A stretch of 64,000 nt of DNA from Tolypothrix campylonemoides VB511288 (GTDB taxonomy: Bacteria > Cyanobacteriota > Cyanobacteriia > Cyanobacteriales > Nostocaceae), in NCBI GenBank assembly GCA_000828075.3, contig JXCB02000001.1, positions 1,257,545-1,321,544 of the forward strand, in the 5' to 3' direction. Positions 17,927 through 27,581 of the stretch are shown in pieces. A model generated the notes under the pieces. The model was not told the origin of the DNA and did not search any database. It worked only from the letters and a program-made list of their open reading frames with translations. Positions within the stretch are counted from its first letter, which is position 1. Each line of letters starts with the position of its first letter. Both the position numbers and the translations under genes were made by a program.

Positions 17927-19177
17927 TCATTTGGCAGCTATTTTTAATGCTTCTTTTGATGCGTTTAAACAGTGATTAAGCTTTACGCGCCTATACTCAA
18001 TCGCAGATGAAAGTACTGTTGTTACATATATGATCCAAAGAGTACTATTTGATGTCAAAATCAGGCGACTTTCACTTATATTAGTAATCCAACAAATTCC
18101 GGCAACTTGCAACATATAAAAGTATTCTATTGCTCTAGTAGTAAGAATTAGTGTCACTACTCTTTTTATCAAAAAAAAGAAATTCAGTAAAAATATTAAG
18201 ATACCTATTAAACCAAGTTCTAGAAAAAGATCTATGAAACCATTATGAGAATGGAATTCAATGGTACGGTTTCTGAATTCCTCCTCTAAAACTGCCCATG
18301 AGTTATATAAGACAGAATCAGAGACATCAGAACTCCAAAATCCTCTATAGCCATAGCCTAGCCAAGGTTGCTCTAATCCTTTTTCAATTGCTAGCGTCCA
18401 CAGAGGAAGACGACCGTTTAATTCAATATCTTTTCCAAGAAAGTCAACTACTATATATTCAAAATTAACCGTTACGAGAAATGAAACTATACTGAATATT
18501 AATAATAATGTTAAAAATAATAAGAGTCTAATATTACGTAGTTTATTAAAATTATAAATCGGTATAATGACTAGAGAAAATAGAAAAATTATTAACCCTG
18601 ATTTACTTTTAGAAAGCAGAATAAGAGCAAATCCAAGGCTCAATCCGATTATAGCTACCCATCGATTACTTCGTTTGTCAAAAATGTTAATTATAAAGAG
18701 TGAAACAGCAAAGCCCATTTGACGACCAAATAATTGCTTGTGCGTGTAAATGCCCCTCCATGCTAAAGTGCCGTTGATTTCTTGGATGCCATAAGATGGA
18801 AACAACAAACTGCTAGCTAAGCTTAGAATCATTATTATACCAACTGTCCAAGACAGCAAGCGTATTTGTTCTCTGGGTGTGTATTGCATTGCTAAATACA
18901 CTCCAAATAAAGTTGGGCGAAGCAATAACCTAGCTTGATATGCAGTATTTGATAGATTGGCAGACCAAAAAATTGAGGCAATGGCAACGCTAACTAAAAT
19001 CAGCAAATATATCTCAGCTGTGGCAATATAAATTAACCGTTTCCACCGCCCAGTAATTATCAGAAATAAAAAACCATAGCTGATTATACTAATAATATTT
19101 TCTACAAAACGTGGAAAAGGTAAAGGTTCGGAAGTCATAAGTAAGAGAATAACAATGCCGACTTCTAACTTTTTCAT
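17927..19177 (-). CDS. O-antigen polymerase/ligase family protein (Wzy-like)
   Basis: About 416 residues with eleven or so hydrophobic helices and one large loop (about 260-320) containing LEQPWLGYGYRGFW and FHSHNGFIDLFLELG, the conserved features of the Wzy/WaaL family. In this locus it would polymerise repeat units on the outer face of the membrane. An in-frame TTG at 19204 gives nine extra residues. I prefer the ATG at 19177 because it starts directly with the basic residues before the first helix. The gene is unusually AT-rich compared with its neighbours, as is common for wzy genes. Confidence 0.85.
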   Translation of the reverse strand: MKKLEVGIVILLLMTSEPLPFPRFVENIISIISYGFLFLIITGRWKRLIYIATAEIYLLILVSVAIASIFWSANLSNTAYQARLLLRPTLFGVYLAMQYTPREQIRLLSWTVGIIMILSLASSLLFPSYGIQEINGTLAWRGIYTHKQLFGRQMGFAVSLFIINIFDKRSNRWVAIIGLSLGFALILLSKSKSGLIIFLFSLVIIPIYNFNKLRNIRLLLFLTLLLIFSIVSFLVTVNFEYIVVDFLGKDIELNGRLPLWTLAIEKGLEQPWLGYGYRGFWSSDVSDSVLYNSWAVLEEEFRNRTIEFHSHNGFIDLFLELGLIGILIFLLNFFFLIKRVVTLILTTRAIEYFYMLQVAGICWITNISESRLILTSNSTLWIIYVTTVLSSAIEYRRVKLNHCLNASKEALKIAAK

Positions 19178-19250
19178 CCAACCCACAATTAATTGATTGT
19201 TCAATTTTGAACTCCTTAGTCATCAAGATTAATTCCACATCAAACTTTAT

Positions 19251-20192
19251 TTAGCCACGTTTAAGCATTTTCTTGATTGCCGTCTTTATGCTTGTCAAGA
19301 TAGTTTCATCAAAAAAGGTTCTCTGCATAAAATGATCCGACTTTAAATCACGAATCATAAAGGGTGGATGTTTCAGGGGAAAGTTAATTGCTTCCAAGGG
19401 CATATCAGCATACTTTTTCACAAAGCTACCCTTGGTACTCTTGGAATGAGTTGCGTCATTGCCAAAACCAATATTAGAAACCAAATTCACATTTGGAACA
19501 ATACTTAATTGACTTCTAAGCCAACAAGTAAAAGTCCATTGATAATCCCATACGGTACTTATATGTCTGTCGTATGTATCTTGAAAAAGCTGATTCCAGT
19601 ATCTGACAGCTTTATAGTCGCCTATTAGTATGTCGTTTAGGAATTGTCTTTCTTTTATTTCTGGCCAGAGTTTCATGTCAAAATCAAAGTACTGCCATGC
19701 TCGTCTCCAAGTTGCCCAACCCCAGCAGCGATTATAGATAGAGAAGTAGTAACTATACTCTGTTCGTTTACGTCCAAACTGTAAATTTTGACCAATGATT
19801 GTACCAATTCTTTCATCGTCTCTATATCTCTCAAGCAACTCTTGACAAAATGGAAAAAATGTAGAATTAGGTAAACAATCATCTTCTAAGACAATTGCCT
19901 CTTCAACTTGATTGAAGACCCAATCCAAACCACTGGGAAGACGCTTTGCACAGCCTAAATTAATATCTGAATAATTCTTTAGAACCTCACAATCCCAGTC
20001 AACACGCTCAATAATTGCACGAGTAGCTTCACACTTTTCTGCCTCACCGTCATAGTCGGCACGAGGTCCATCTGCAATTACAAAAAGTTTCGGTGGTTTT
20101 GCTTGGCGAATTGCTTCAAACACCCTTTCAGTTGTATGTGGTCTTTTGAAAATGATAAAAGCAACAGGTGTTTTTAATTGGCAGTTGTTCAT
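19251..20192 (-). CDS. HlpA-like GT2-superfamily sugar transferase
   Basis: 313 residues. The N-terminus PVAFIIFKRPHTTERVFEAI, then LFVIADGPR and EAIVLEDDCLPNSTFFPFC give a GT-A-like fold with a DD metal site, and WGWATWRRAWQYFD is a signature of proteins labelled hemolytic protein HlpA-like in cyanobacteria. In context this is a nucleotide-sugar-dependent transferase of the EPS repeat unit. The donor sugar cannot be read from sequence. ATG at 20192; 46-73 bases to its neighbours. Confidence 0.8.
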   Translation of the reverse strand: MNNCQLKTPVAFIIFKRPHTTERVFEAIRQAKPPKLFVIADGPRADYDGEAEKCEATRAIIERVDWDCEVLKNYSDINLGCAKRLPSGLDWVFNQVEEAIVLEDDCLPNSTFFPFCQELLERYRDDERIGTIIGQNLQFGRKRTEYSYYFSIYNRCWGWATWRRAWQYFDFDMKLWPEIKERQFLNDILIGDYKAVRYWNQLFQDTYDRHISTVWDYQWTFTCWLRSQLSIVPNVNLVSNIGFGNDATHSKSTKGSFVKKYADMPLEAINFPLKHPPFMIRDLKSDHFMQRTFFDETILTSIKTAIKKMLKRG

Positions 20193-20263
20193 AATGTAGG
20201 AATATCTTAAAACTTGACTATCTAGTTACCTGAAGGATATCTTGAGCAAAATTACCGAATCTA

Positions 20264-21511
20264 TTACCTATTTAAGTTGTGATAACTTGCCATAATTTGG
20301 CGGTTTTCAGGAAGTCTAAGTTGGTTGATAAGCATTCCTGTACCGCTCCATCTCATCAAATCCCGCACTACGTTTCGGATGCCATCCCATTGGGTCGGTA
20401 AAGCTTCAGCTTGGTAACCTGAAATCATGTTGAGCCAAGCATCACGGATGGATATATTAGCAAATTTAGTCCTGACAAACTCACCTGCTAAACGACCATT
20501 TTCTAGTACAAGTTCTTTTTGACACAAACCTGCGATAATGCGATCTCCAACTGCCTCAATTGTTCGTTTTTCTGCTAAAGAATTGAAATGTTCACGATAA
20601 ACAGTTTCCTTGAGACCGCCATGTGCTATCGAAAACACTGTACGTTCACAGGCTTGTGCATCAACAGCAGAAACGCAGAATGTTTCAAAACTGTTCCAGC
20701 TTGGATTCACAATTGCTGCCCAAGATTTAGCAAGTTCATCCCGTAGCTGTATAGGCGATAAAGCTCCTAAGAAATGAGGTTGGTAATCCTCTGGTAAAGA
20801 TTTGATCCAAGGCTGAATGCAGTTTGTTTCCAGCTCAAGCTCTGCAACGCCCATCGAACCAATTGTAGTATTCTCAGAAACTGAGTGAATCGCTCTGCTT
20901 CCTGCGATCGCTAATTCTAAATTGACTCTATTCTTTGCTAAGTAAGACCAAATTTTTGTCAGTTCAGGAAAACCTTTATTACGGGTCACTGCTCCTATAA
21001 ACAGGAGCCTTGGCTTAGTCTGCGAAGTAATCAAAGGAGTTGGTTGGAAAATCGGGCAGTAAGAGTTAGGAATAACCGTTACTCCTTTTCGCCAATGTGG
21101 TATTGCGCGGAGAATATTAGCATGGTATCTGGAGACACAGACAATTTGCCTGCCACCTTCACGTAGAAATGTATAGGCTAATGCAATTGGAAGGTTAGTA
21201 TGTAACCAAAGAAATGTCTTCTTTAAAACCTCAGCACCGAATGTGAGTGAACTACCATCCCAGTGGGACTGATGAACAATTAAGCAATCAAGTCCTTTGA
21301 CATCTACACTATCATGCTTGATGCAGGGGAATTTAGTGCTAGGAATATTGCAAGCAGCACTCAGACATACATCCAGTCCAGCTTCTGCTAAAAGACTTGC
21401 GAGTCGAATGATTGCTCCGTAAGTACCAGAACTGGCATCTTTACCTTCCAAAACATCTTCAATTGAATCAAACTTACGATGTTGAACAGGAAGCGAAACT
21501 AAAACCTTCAT
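20264..21511 (-). CDS. GT4-like glycosyltransferase
   Basis: 415 residues with a GT-B fold. The N-terminal domain has HQSHWDGSSLTFGAEVLKK, then VTVIPNSYCPIF, and the C-terminal domain starts at KPRLLFIGAVTRNKGFPELT. The usual EX7E element is represented by NSFETFCVSAVDAQACE (about 268-284), where the first Glu and the Ala/Cys-rich segment align. It follows the flippase gene by 185 bases and precedes the HlpA-like gene. It is probably a cytoplasmic transferase of the EPS repeat unit. Confidence 0.8.
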   Translation of the reverse strand: MKVLVSLPVQHRKFDSIEDVLEGKDASSGTYGAIIRLASLLAEAGLDVCLSAACNIPSTKFPCIKHDSVDVKGLDCLIVHQSHWDGSSLTFGAEVLKKTFLWLHTNLPIALAYTFLREGGRQIVCVSRYHANILRAIPHWRKGVTVIPNSYCPIFQPTPLITSQTKPRLLFIGAVTRNKGFPELTKIWSYLAKNRVNLELAIAGSRAIHSVSENTTIGSMGVAELELETNCIQPWIKSLPEDYQPHFLGALSPIQLRDELAKSWAAIVNPSWNSFETFCVSAVDAQACERTVFSIAHGGLKETVYREHFNSLAEKRTIEAVGDRIIAGLCQKELVLENGRLAGEFVRTKFANISIRDAWLNMISGYQAEALPTQWDGIRNVVRDLMRWSGTGMLINQLRLPENRQIMASYHNLNR

Positions 21512-21696
21512 GTAGCTATTTCCCTATTAAACTCTATTTGTCTTTTCCTTGTTTAACTGGCTTATCCTATTAATGTAAAAAACTTAATTAAGCTTGGCTA
21601 ATTACTCTAAATACATGATTCTCTATCACTTGTAATTTTAAAAACCTATTAAAAATTTTTCCAAAAATTTACTTTTGAATAGTCTACATTCACTCA

Positions 21697-23031
21697 CTAC
21701 CTTACTAATTCTAAAATTCTAAAAGCTGCACGATATAAATTTAATGAACGGACTATGAAAGTGGCAATAGGTTTTAAGTCATTAATAAGATAATTAGCAG
21801 GTATAGCTACTATAAAATAAGTAATTATAGTTGAAATGGTTGCACCTACTGCTTGATAACGTGGTATTAGAAATAAGTTTAGTACCACATTAATAACTGC
21901 GCCGACAATACTTATGTAAAGTGAGTAATGCAGTTTATTTTCTATTGTCAAAAATGAGTTTCTAGCCATACCTAAATTACAAGAAAATTGTCCCCATATA
22001 TATAGTGATAAGATTATGGCTGTAGGAGCGTAAGATTTCCCATAGAGCAGGGAAACTATCATTGGTGACAGCAAAGAAATTGGTATGGCAACTATTAACC
22101 ATAGAAATATCATAATATCAAAATATATCTGCATTTTTTTCGTATAATCAATACCTTGAGACTTCATTTGTGAGAATTTTGGTAAAACAGATGCAGCAAG
22201 GATAACTGGCAAAAAATCAAACATTTCTGCTATTCTTACCGCTGCAGAATAGAATCCTAATTGCGACTTATCTGTTAAAAACGTACCAAGCATTATCTGA
22301 TCTATCTTTGCGTAAATGTAGATAGCAAACCCCGACAAAATCAGAGGAAAACCTTCCTTAAGCAAATCTTTTGCTCTCTGAAAACTGAATCGCCATGATT
22401 GTAGTCGGTTACCACTTGTTCTGTAGACAAGCACCAATCCCACCGCAATCAGAACTACTTCTGCTAACCTTGCCCAAGCAAAAGCAATGAGAGGAGCCTG
22501 CATCTGAATGAGTGCCACTCTAACAGCACAAATCAAAACATAAGCTGTTCTTCTAGACAAAACAACTTGCTTGGACTGAAGCTGAGACTGAAACCAGAAG
22601 TCAATAATATCAAAGGCTTGAACAAGTGTAGCTACAGCAATAATTCCTACTAAAGCGCGAGTCAAGTGCTCGTTAGGTTCTAGGAGAGAAATTAATCCTA
22701 CTGACAGCACCAAGGTCAAGACGCCGCCAAAAATGCTTAATGCAAAAGTGCTTCCCAGAGTTTCATTCTTCTGCAATGGGTCACTAGCAATGTCACGCAC
22801 TACGATGGAGTTAAAACCCATGCCGACAAAAGGGCTGAACATACCAACAAAAGACGTTGCGTAGTTCAAGACGCCAAACTGCCCGGGTCCTAAATACCGT
22901 GCTACCCAGATACCTACAAATAGTGCTAAACCCATCTGTAGTATCTTGTCAGCTAGCAGCCAGCCTGTATTGCTGACTATCTTGCGTAAATCTGGACTAA
23001 GTTTACGAGCTATTGCGGTTAACCTAATCAT
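21697..23031 (-). CDS. Wzx-type oligosaccharide flippase
   Basis: 444 residues with twelve or more transmembrane helices. The opening WLLADKILQMGLALFVGIWVAR is a common start of the MATE/MOP-superfamily Wzx proteins, and FGVLNYATSFVGMFSPFVGMG and IVVRDIA follow the family pattern. It translocates undecaprenyl-linked repeat units to the outer face of the plasma membrane for polymerisation by the Wzy-like protein. It lies 155 bases behind the Wzc-like gene. Confidence 0.9.
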   Translation of the reverse strand: MIRLTAIARKLSPDLRKIVSNTGWLLADKILQMGLALFVGIWVARYLGPGQFGVLNYATSFVGMFSPFVGMGFNSIVVRDIASDPLQKNETLGSTFALSIFGGVLTLVLSVGLISLLEPNEHLTRALVGIIAVATLVQAFDIIDFWFQSQLQSKQVVLSRRTAYVLICAVRVALIQMQAPLIAFAWARLAEVVLIAVGLVLVYRTSGNRLQSWRFSFQRAKDLLKEGFPLILSGFAIYIYAKIDQIMLGTFLTDKSQLGFYSAAVRIAEMFDFLPVILAASVLPKFSQMKSQGIDYTKKMQIYFDIMIFLWLIVAIPISLLSPMIVSLLYGKSYAPTAIILSLYIWGQFSCNLGMARNSFLTIENKLHYSLYISIVGAVINVVLNLFLIPRYQAVGATISTIITYFIVAIPANYLINDLKPIATFIVRSLNLYRAAFRILELVR

Positions 23032-23186
23032 TAAGCTTTACTTACCGTGGTTAAAAGTCTATTGATGCAAAAAGTGAAAAAGCGAACTGTTGAAAAATTA
23101 TGCAGGTGTTGCTACAGGTATTGTTATGCTTTTCTGACTCAAAAAGCCTTTGCTTCAAGTGCGTAGACCCTGAATGCAGCTTGTTG

Positions 23187-25412
23187 TTAGACATCACCCC
23201 TACCAATAGCCTCTCGTCGATTTTGTCTGACAATTACAGAATTTCGCGACACAACACCTGGCTCATCTGACTCTTTCGTGTAATAGAAATAGCTGTCAGG
23301 TTCACGTTTCACATTTACACCGTTGATGACCATACCCAAAACCTGTTGACCTGACTGCGTTAAAAACTCTTTAGCTGCATTGGCGCTGGCAGAATCAACC
23401 ACCCCAGGACGAACCACCAGTAAGATACCGTCAGCTAGCTTGCCCAAAACCGCAGCATCTGCTGTTCCTGCTAAGGGAGGAGTGTCGAAAATTACGAAAT
23501 CGTAATCCTTGACAAAGGTGTTGACTAATGCGGCCATCCGCCTAGAATCTAACAGCGCCATTGGGTTAGGAGGCACAACTCCAGAGGGAAGAACATATAG
23601 GTTGGGTATGGCTTCCTGCACAGCTATATCTATGGGAAGTTCGTCAACAATGACATTAGACAGACCTACTGCATTCGTCATACCCCAAACGTGATGTTGG
23701 ACTGGATGACGCATATCAGCATCCACCAGCAGCACCCGACGCCCCACTTGAGCCATTGCCACAGCTAAATTTACAGCCACCTCAGACTTTCCCTCTTTGG
23801 CAACCGAACTCGTAACCACGATCGCTTTTAGCTGGTTATCCGAACTTAAAAACATCAAGTTCGCTTGCAGCATTTGGTAAGCGTCACCAACAGGAAACTG
23901 GGGAATGTCTGTGCCAATGACTCTGGGAATCGGTTGGTCTACCCCTGGCAAAAAAGAACTCTTTTTGCTATTGCTATTTATTGAAGGAATGACGCCCAGC
24001 ATGGTGTATTTGAAAAGTTCCCGGGCTTCTTTAACCGTTTTAACCGAGCGGTCAATCAAATCTAAACTGAAGGCAGCAATGACACCAAGCAAAATACCGA
24101 GAACTCCTCCACCCGTTATAACCAGTATTTTTTGAGAACCTGCTGGTTTATCAGGTATCAAGGCAGGGGAGATTATACGAGCATTACCAACATTTTGGTT
24201 TTCTGCTACCTGGATTTCTTGCAGTCTCGTCAAGAGTGTTTCGTAAGTTGTTTGAGCCGCTTTCAGCTTCCGCTCAAGCTGCCGCTGGTTCTGTTCTAGC
24301 TTGGGCAAAACATTTGCTCGTTGTTTATACGCAGACCGCTTACTAGAGAGTGTAATGATTTGTCTCTCTAAACCGACCCGTTCTGCTTCAGAGCGAGCAT
24401 AATCTTCAAGTAGCTTTTGTCGCAGTTCTCCAGTCTGTAAATTAAGCGTAGGAATTTGCCGACTGTTGCCAACAGCCTGCTTGAGCCGCTGTTGTAGCAA
24501 GCTGTTGAGAGCAGCAACTTTTTCTTCCAAGTTGATGATAATAGGGTGTTCGGGTTGTAAACGTGTGCGCTCGACCGCAAGCTGGCTTTGCGCTTCTTGG
24601 AGTTGGGTAAGTACTTGCTGAATTCCAGGTGTTTGGCTCAATGAAGTAAAGGTCACACCTTGCTGCGAATCAATTTTCGCCTGATTCTGTAACTTTTGTG
24701 ACTTAGCAGTAACATCTGCTAGTTGAGCTTCGGCTTGAGAAATTTGCTCTTCTAACTTGGAAATCTCATTGACTGCTGCAGTTGCTTCTTCTTGCAAAGC
24801 AATGACTTTATTTTCCTCTTTGAATCTACGCAGTTGTGCCTCCGCTCTTTTTACAGATATCTCTGTTGCAGGTAGTTGTTTTTGAATAAACTTGCGGGCT
24901 GAAACTGCCTCTTCCCGATTCGCTCGTATGTTATTCTTGATATAAGCCTGCATGAGTTTATTGACAACTTTTGCAGCCAGTGTCGGATTGGTGTCAGTAT
25001 AGGAAACTTCTAAGACTTCAGTTCCTTTGTCACCTTTGATTTTAAGTTTCTTGCTTAATTCCTGAATTGTGAGGGGTTTGCCTCTCTTGTCTCTGAGGTC
25101 AAGTTCTGTAATGGTTTCCTGAATAACTGGAACAGATGCAACTATCTTTGCCTGAGTATCTGACGGATTGTTGTTAACACCTAAAGACTCTAACCTTCCT
25201 AGAGCTTCCCCCAAACCCGTTAGTGACGAGGTACGATTCGTCTTAATTAACAGACTGCCCTCCGCGTTGTATGTGGGTTTCAATGAGAATGCATACAAGG
25301 ATACAAGGGTAACAACTGCTCCAAAAACGCCGACAGCAGGCACCCAGCGTCGTTGTAGAACAAGCAAGTATTTTTGAAAATCTATCTCTTCAAAGTTAGG
25401 TTTGGACTCCAT
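23187..25412 (-). CDS. Wzc-like polysaccharide copolymerase / tyrosine autokinase
   Basis: 741 residues from the ATG at 25412. A Wzz domain with one helix near residue 25-45 and a long periplasmic coiled coil (about 140-395) lead to a second helix (about 425-450). The cytoplasmic BY-kinase has Walker A AKEGKSE (about 538-544), Walker A-prime VDADMRHP (about 563), and Walker B FVIFDTPPL. The C-terminal tyrosine cluster is short (YFYY at about 708-711). It controls chain length and couples synthesis to export. A TTG at 25457 would add 15 residues and nearly touch the preceding gene. The ATG was chosen because MESKPNFEEIDFQKYL is the usual start of the family. Confidence 0.92.
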   Translation of the reverse strand: MESKPNFEEIDFQKYLLVLQRRWVPAVGVFGAVVTLVSLYAFSLKPTYNAEGSLLIKTNRTSSLTGLGEALGRLESLGVNNNPSDTQAKIVASVPVIQETITELDLRDKRGKPLTIQELSKKLKIKGDKGTEVLEVSYTDTNPTLAAKVVNKLMQAYIKNNIRANREEAVSARKFIQKQLPATEISVKRAEAQLRRFKEENKVIALQEEATAAVNEISKLEEQISQAEAQLADVTAKSQKLQNQAKIDSQQGVTFTSLSQTPGIQQVLTQLQEAQSQLAVERTRLQPEHPIIINLEEKVAALNSLLQQRLKQAVGNSRQIPTLNLQTGELRQKLLEDYARSEAERVGLERQIITLSSKRSAYKQRANVLPKLEQNQRQLERKLKAAQTTYETLLTRLQEIQVAENQNVGNARIISPALIPDKPAGSQKILVITGGGVLGILLGVIAAFSLDLIDRSVKTVKEARELFKYTMLGVIPSINSNSKKSSFLPGVDQPIPRVIGTDIPQFPVGDAYQMLQANLMFLSSDNQLKAIVVTSSVAKEGKSEVAVNLAVAMAQVGRRVLLVDADMRHPVQHHVWGMTNAVGLSNVIVDELPIDIAVQEAIPNLYVLPSGVVPPNPMALLDSRRMAALVNTFVKDYDFVIFDTPPLAGTADAAVLGKLADGILLVVRPGVVDSASANAAKEFLTQSGQQVLGMVINGVNVKREPDSYFYYTKESDEPGVVSRNSVIVRQNRREAIGRGDV

Positions 25413-25462
25413 AATGGCAGATAGTGAGAGTACTGATGCTTCAAAAGGCGATCGCAACTGGC

Positions 25463-25948
25463 TTAATCTTTAGACTGGAAATCCTTGCTGCCGTTATAGC
25501 CAACCATCCGTGCATGTCTGCGAGTAAATTCACCTACGGAAGGATTTCCCTCCAGGTTAATTACCCCCATAGCTTGTTGCCAAAGTTCTGAGGATGCTAC
25601 TGACAACTTATAAGTACAAGTTTCTTTCTGAGGAGCTTTGCTAACGTGCTTTTGGACGTGATACCACTTCGTTTCTTGGCACTGTTCACACCAGAATCCT
25701 TCCAACCATTCATCTTCTAGGGAAACTGCAGTCTTGGCTGCCAGCAACATTAAGGCATTCCGTCGGCTTACTCCCCGTTGCTGGAGTTGTCCTGCGCGAT
25801 CAGCAAACAATCTATACTTTTGACTCACACTCTGGAGATAGCATTCATGAATTGGGCAGTAAACAGCCCGTCGCTTTGAACGTTTTCGATTTCGGTCACA
25901 CCTTCTCTGCAATTCGACCCCCCCGATTGGCAAACACACTACACACAA
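25463..25948 (-). CDS. Cys-rich conserved protein at the head of the EPS cluster
   Basis: 161 residues, unknown function. The N-terminus CVVC, a basic stretch (RCDRNRKRSKRRAVYCPIHEC) and a later CEQC pair give at least six Cys and a His spaced like zinc ligands. The region around 45-70 is helical with basic residues. It starts at TTG (25948), or at an in-frame GTG three codons later. Its stop lies about 50 bases before the Wzc-like ATG, so it is the first gene of the long leftward EPS operon. A DNA- or RNA-binding regulator of the cluster is possible, but this is inference from the metal-site pattern and position. Confidence 0.6.
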   Translation of the reverse strand: MCVVCLPIGGVELQRRCDRNRKRSKRRAVYCPIHECYLQSVSQKYRLFADRAGQLQQRGVSRRNALMLLAAKTAVSLEDEWLEGFWCEQCQETKWYHVQKHVSKAPQKETCTYKLSVASSELWQQAMGVINLEGNPSVGEFTRRHARMVGYNGSKDFQSKD

Positions 25949-26251
25949 CTAGAAGGTTACGTTGGAGGGACTGAGATCAAAAAGACCATCGAAGGCCAAC
26001 TCCGCACTTTAACAATCAACTATTTAATTGCAGTCAAATACACCCTTAGCCTTCATACAGTTTGGAAACCCATACACAGCATATGCTTCAAAGATTTCCA
26101 ACCTCCGGCTCACCAAGCGCTAAAACTTGATGTTTCAACTTAACTTACAACAGAACACCCGGCTACAAACACATTGCACCGCAGTTAGAGCGACTACAAA
26201 CAATGAATACTTTTGATTCACCGTATAGAGGTAGCATCCCTTAACTCGACA

Positions 26252-26303
26252 GTAGCTGGTTACACCTTGTATGGAATTTTATTTTTATTCTTGGTAGACA
26301 CAC
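26252..26303. repeat. 52-bp direct repeat, copy 1
   Basis: Begins GTAGCTGG and ends TTGGTAGACACAC. It matches 26334-26385 with about seven differences, 82 bases apart start to start. Both copies share an identical AATTTTATTTTTATT stretch. Confidence 0.75.
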
Positions 26304-26333
26304 CGAGTTTAAGTAGTATACATGAAATTACCC

Positions 26334-26385
26334 GTAGCTGATTATACCTTCTGTGCAATTTTATTTTTATTTTTGGTAGACACAC
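26334..26385. repeat. 52-bp direct repeat, copy 2
   Basis: Second copy of the repeat at 26252-26303. The spacing and position about 300-440 bases upstream of the EPS operon start would suit tandem regulatory sites, or an old local duplication. Confidence 0.75.
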
Positions 26386-26826
26386 GCACTCGTTCAGAAG
26401 GTCATATTAGATACGCTCTCTTTCTAACGATATTGCAGTTTTTCTTTATTTCTCTCATCATAATATCATATTTACTGAAATACCGATAGTAGAAGTGTAA
26501 GAAAAATGATTGACAAAATTGCTTTTCAAGCTAGGTATCATAAGTATACTAACAATCATTATTTCTTCATCTATCCCAGGCAGGATGAGCACCCTCCACA
26601 AGTATATTGTTAATTTTTTTTGTGGGTTGCCTGATATAGTATACCAAAAAAAATTGATGTGCTTGAACTCAGTTACAGTTTCCAGAGGTATAAATGCCAC
26701 TGCAAGAGCAGCCATAAATAACCTTCGGATACTCCTAAGATGCACATTTTCTAACCCTGATACACCAAGGCTTTCAGAAAGTGAAGAATGCAGGTGCATC
26801 TTTCATATGTTGCGAGGGGGTTTAAT

Positions 26827-26858
26827 ACTTTTGACTTTTGACTTTTGACTTTTGACTT
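26827..26858. repeat. Heptanucleotide tandem repeat ACTTTTG x4.6
   Basis: Four exact copies of ACTTTTG plus a partial fifth, of the STRR type. Confidence 0.85.
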
Positions 26859-27341
26859 CCCCCTCGTGGGGCGCTCATATCTTGCACCAAGAAAAATTGA
26901 TAAAATTTGGTTACTCAATATTAAACCAAAAGTCCTTGATTTAACGAGAAAAGCCAATAAAAATCTTGTAGCTTTATCGCGCATATTTGTCGCTTGTACA
27001 ATTTTCTACGGATAGGTGCAAGATCTGAGCATACTCATTTATCTCCAAAAAAGCTGTTAACAACTCGGCAGGAAATCTCGATTGGGTCTAATAAGCTAGT
27101 AATCAAACCATATGTCAGTTGTTCTTCTGGGTTCTCAGGATGCTCAATTGTATATTCAATGTACAGTCTATACGCATGCCAGAAGTAGCTCTTTGTTAAT
27201 ATATAAAGAACACAATCGTTATATAGATTGCAGCCTCTGGATACCTAGCTGAAAACCACCAATTACCTCGGTGCTGAAACCATATACTGTATGAAACATA
27301 AAGTATAATTCAAATTTATTTCACTAGTCAAAAAACATCAT

Positions 27342-27368
27342 ACTTTTCCTACTTTTCCTACTTTTCCT
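27342..27368. repeat. Nonanucleotide tandem repeat ACTTTTCCT x3
   Basis: Three exact head-to-tail copies followed by a partial ACTTT. They sit just outside the truncated left end of the MITE remnant. Confidence 0.8.
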
Positions 27369-27380
27369 ACTTTGAAGGTC

Positions 27381-27488
27381 TTCAGATAAGACCAAAACCG
27401 TTATCAGGATGGCAATGTAGAACTCAAAGGATGCAACGTCTCTACATATGTGGAATTGTTACCAACAATCCTTAACTGAACCGTATTG
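27381..27488. mobile_element. MITE-like element, family 1, left-truncated copy
   Basis: From TTCAGATAAGACC to CTTAACTGAACCGTATTG it aligns with the intact element at 31553-31665 (roughly 80 percent identity by eye). The outer bases of the left terminal repeat and the target duplication are lost. Confidence 0.65.
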
Positions 27489-27527
27489 GCTTATAGGGCG
27501 GTGAGGATGTCAAAAGGAAATTATGAA

Positions 27528-27557
27528 AAAGGGAGTGATGTCAGCATCGCTCCCCTT
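27528..27557 (-). terminator. Rho-independent terminator of aspS
   Basis: A stem of about 13 bp with one G-U pair and one mismatch (AAAGGGAGTGATG / CATCGCTCCCCTT, loop TCAG). On the minus strand it is followed by a T-run, 25 bases beyond the aspS stop. Confidence 0.85.
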
Positions 27558-27581
27558 TAGCCTTCACGAAAGAGTTCCTAA

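Larger units (their letters stand above)
25949..27581. other. 1.6-kb gene-free region upstream of the EPS cluster
   Basis: No frame here has family features. The longest (26458-26799 and 26510-26848, on opposite strands) overlap each other and are AT-rich. The region holds a 52-bp direct repeat pair (26252-26303, 26334-26385), two short tandem arrays, a MITE remnant (27381-27488) and the aspS terminator. It must also contain the promoter of the leftward EPS operon, so a long 5' untranslated leader or an unannotated RNA is possible. Confidence 0.6.

Noticed and set aside
26458-26848. Two opposite-strand frames of about 112 codons in the gap before aspS
   Set aside because: They overlap each other, are AT-rich, have no ribosome-binding site or family features, and cross a heptamer repeat array.
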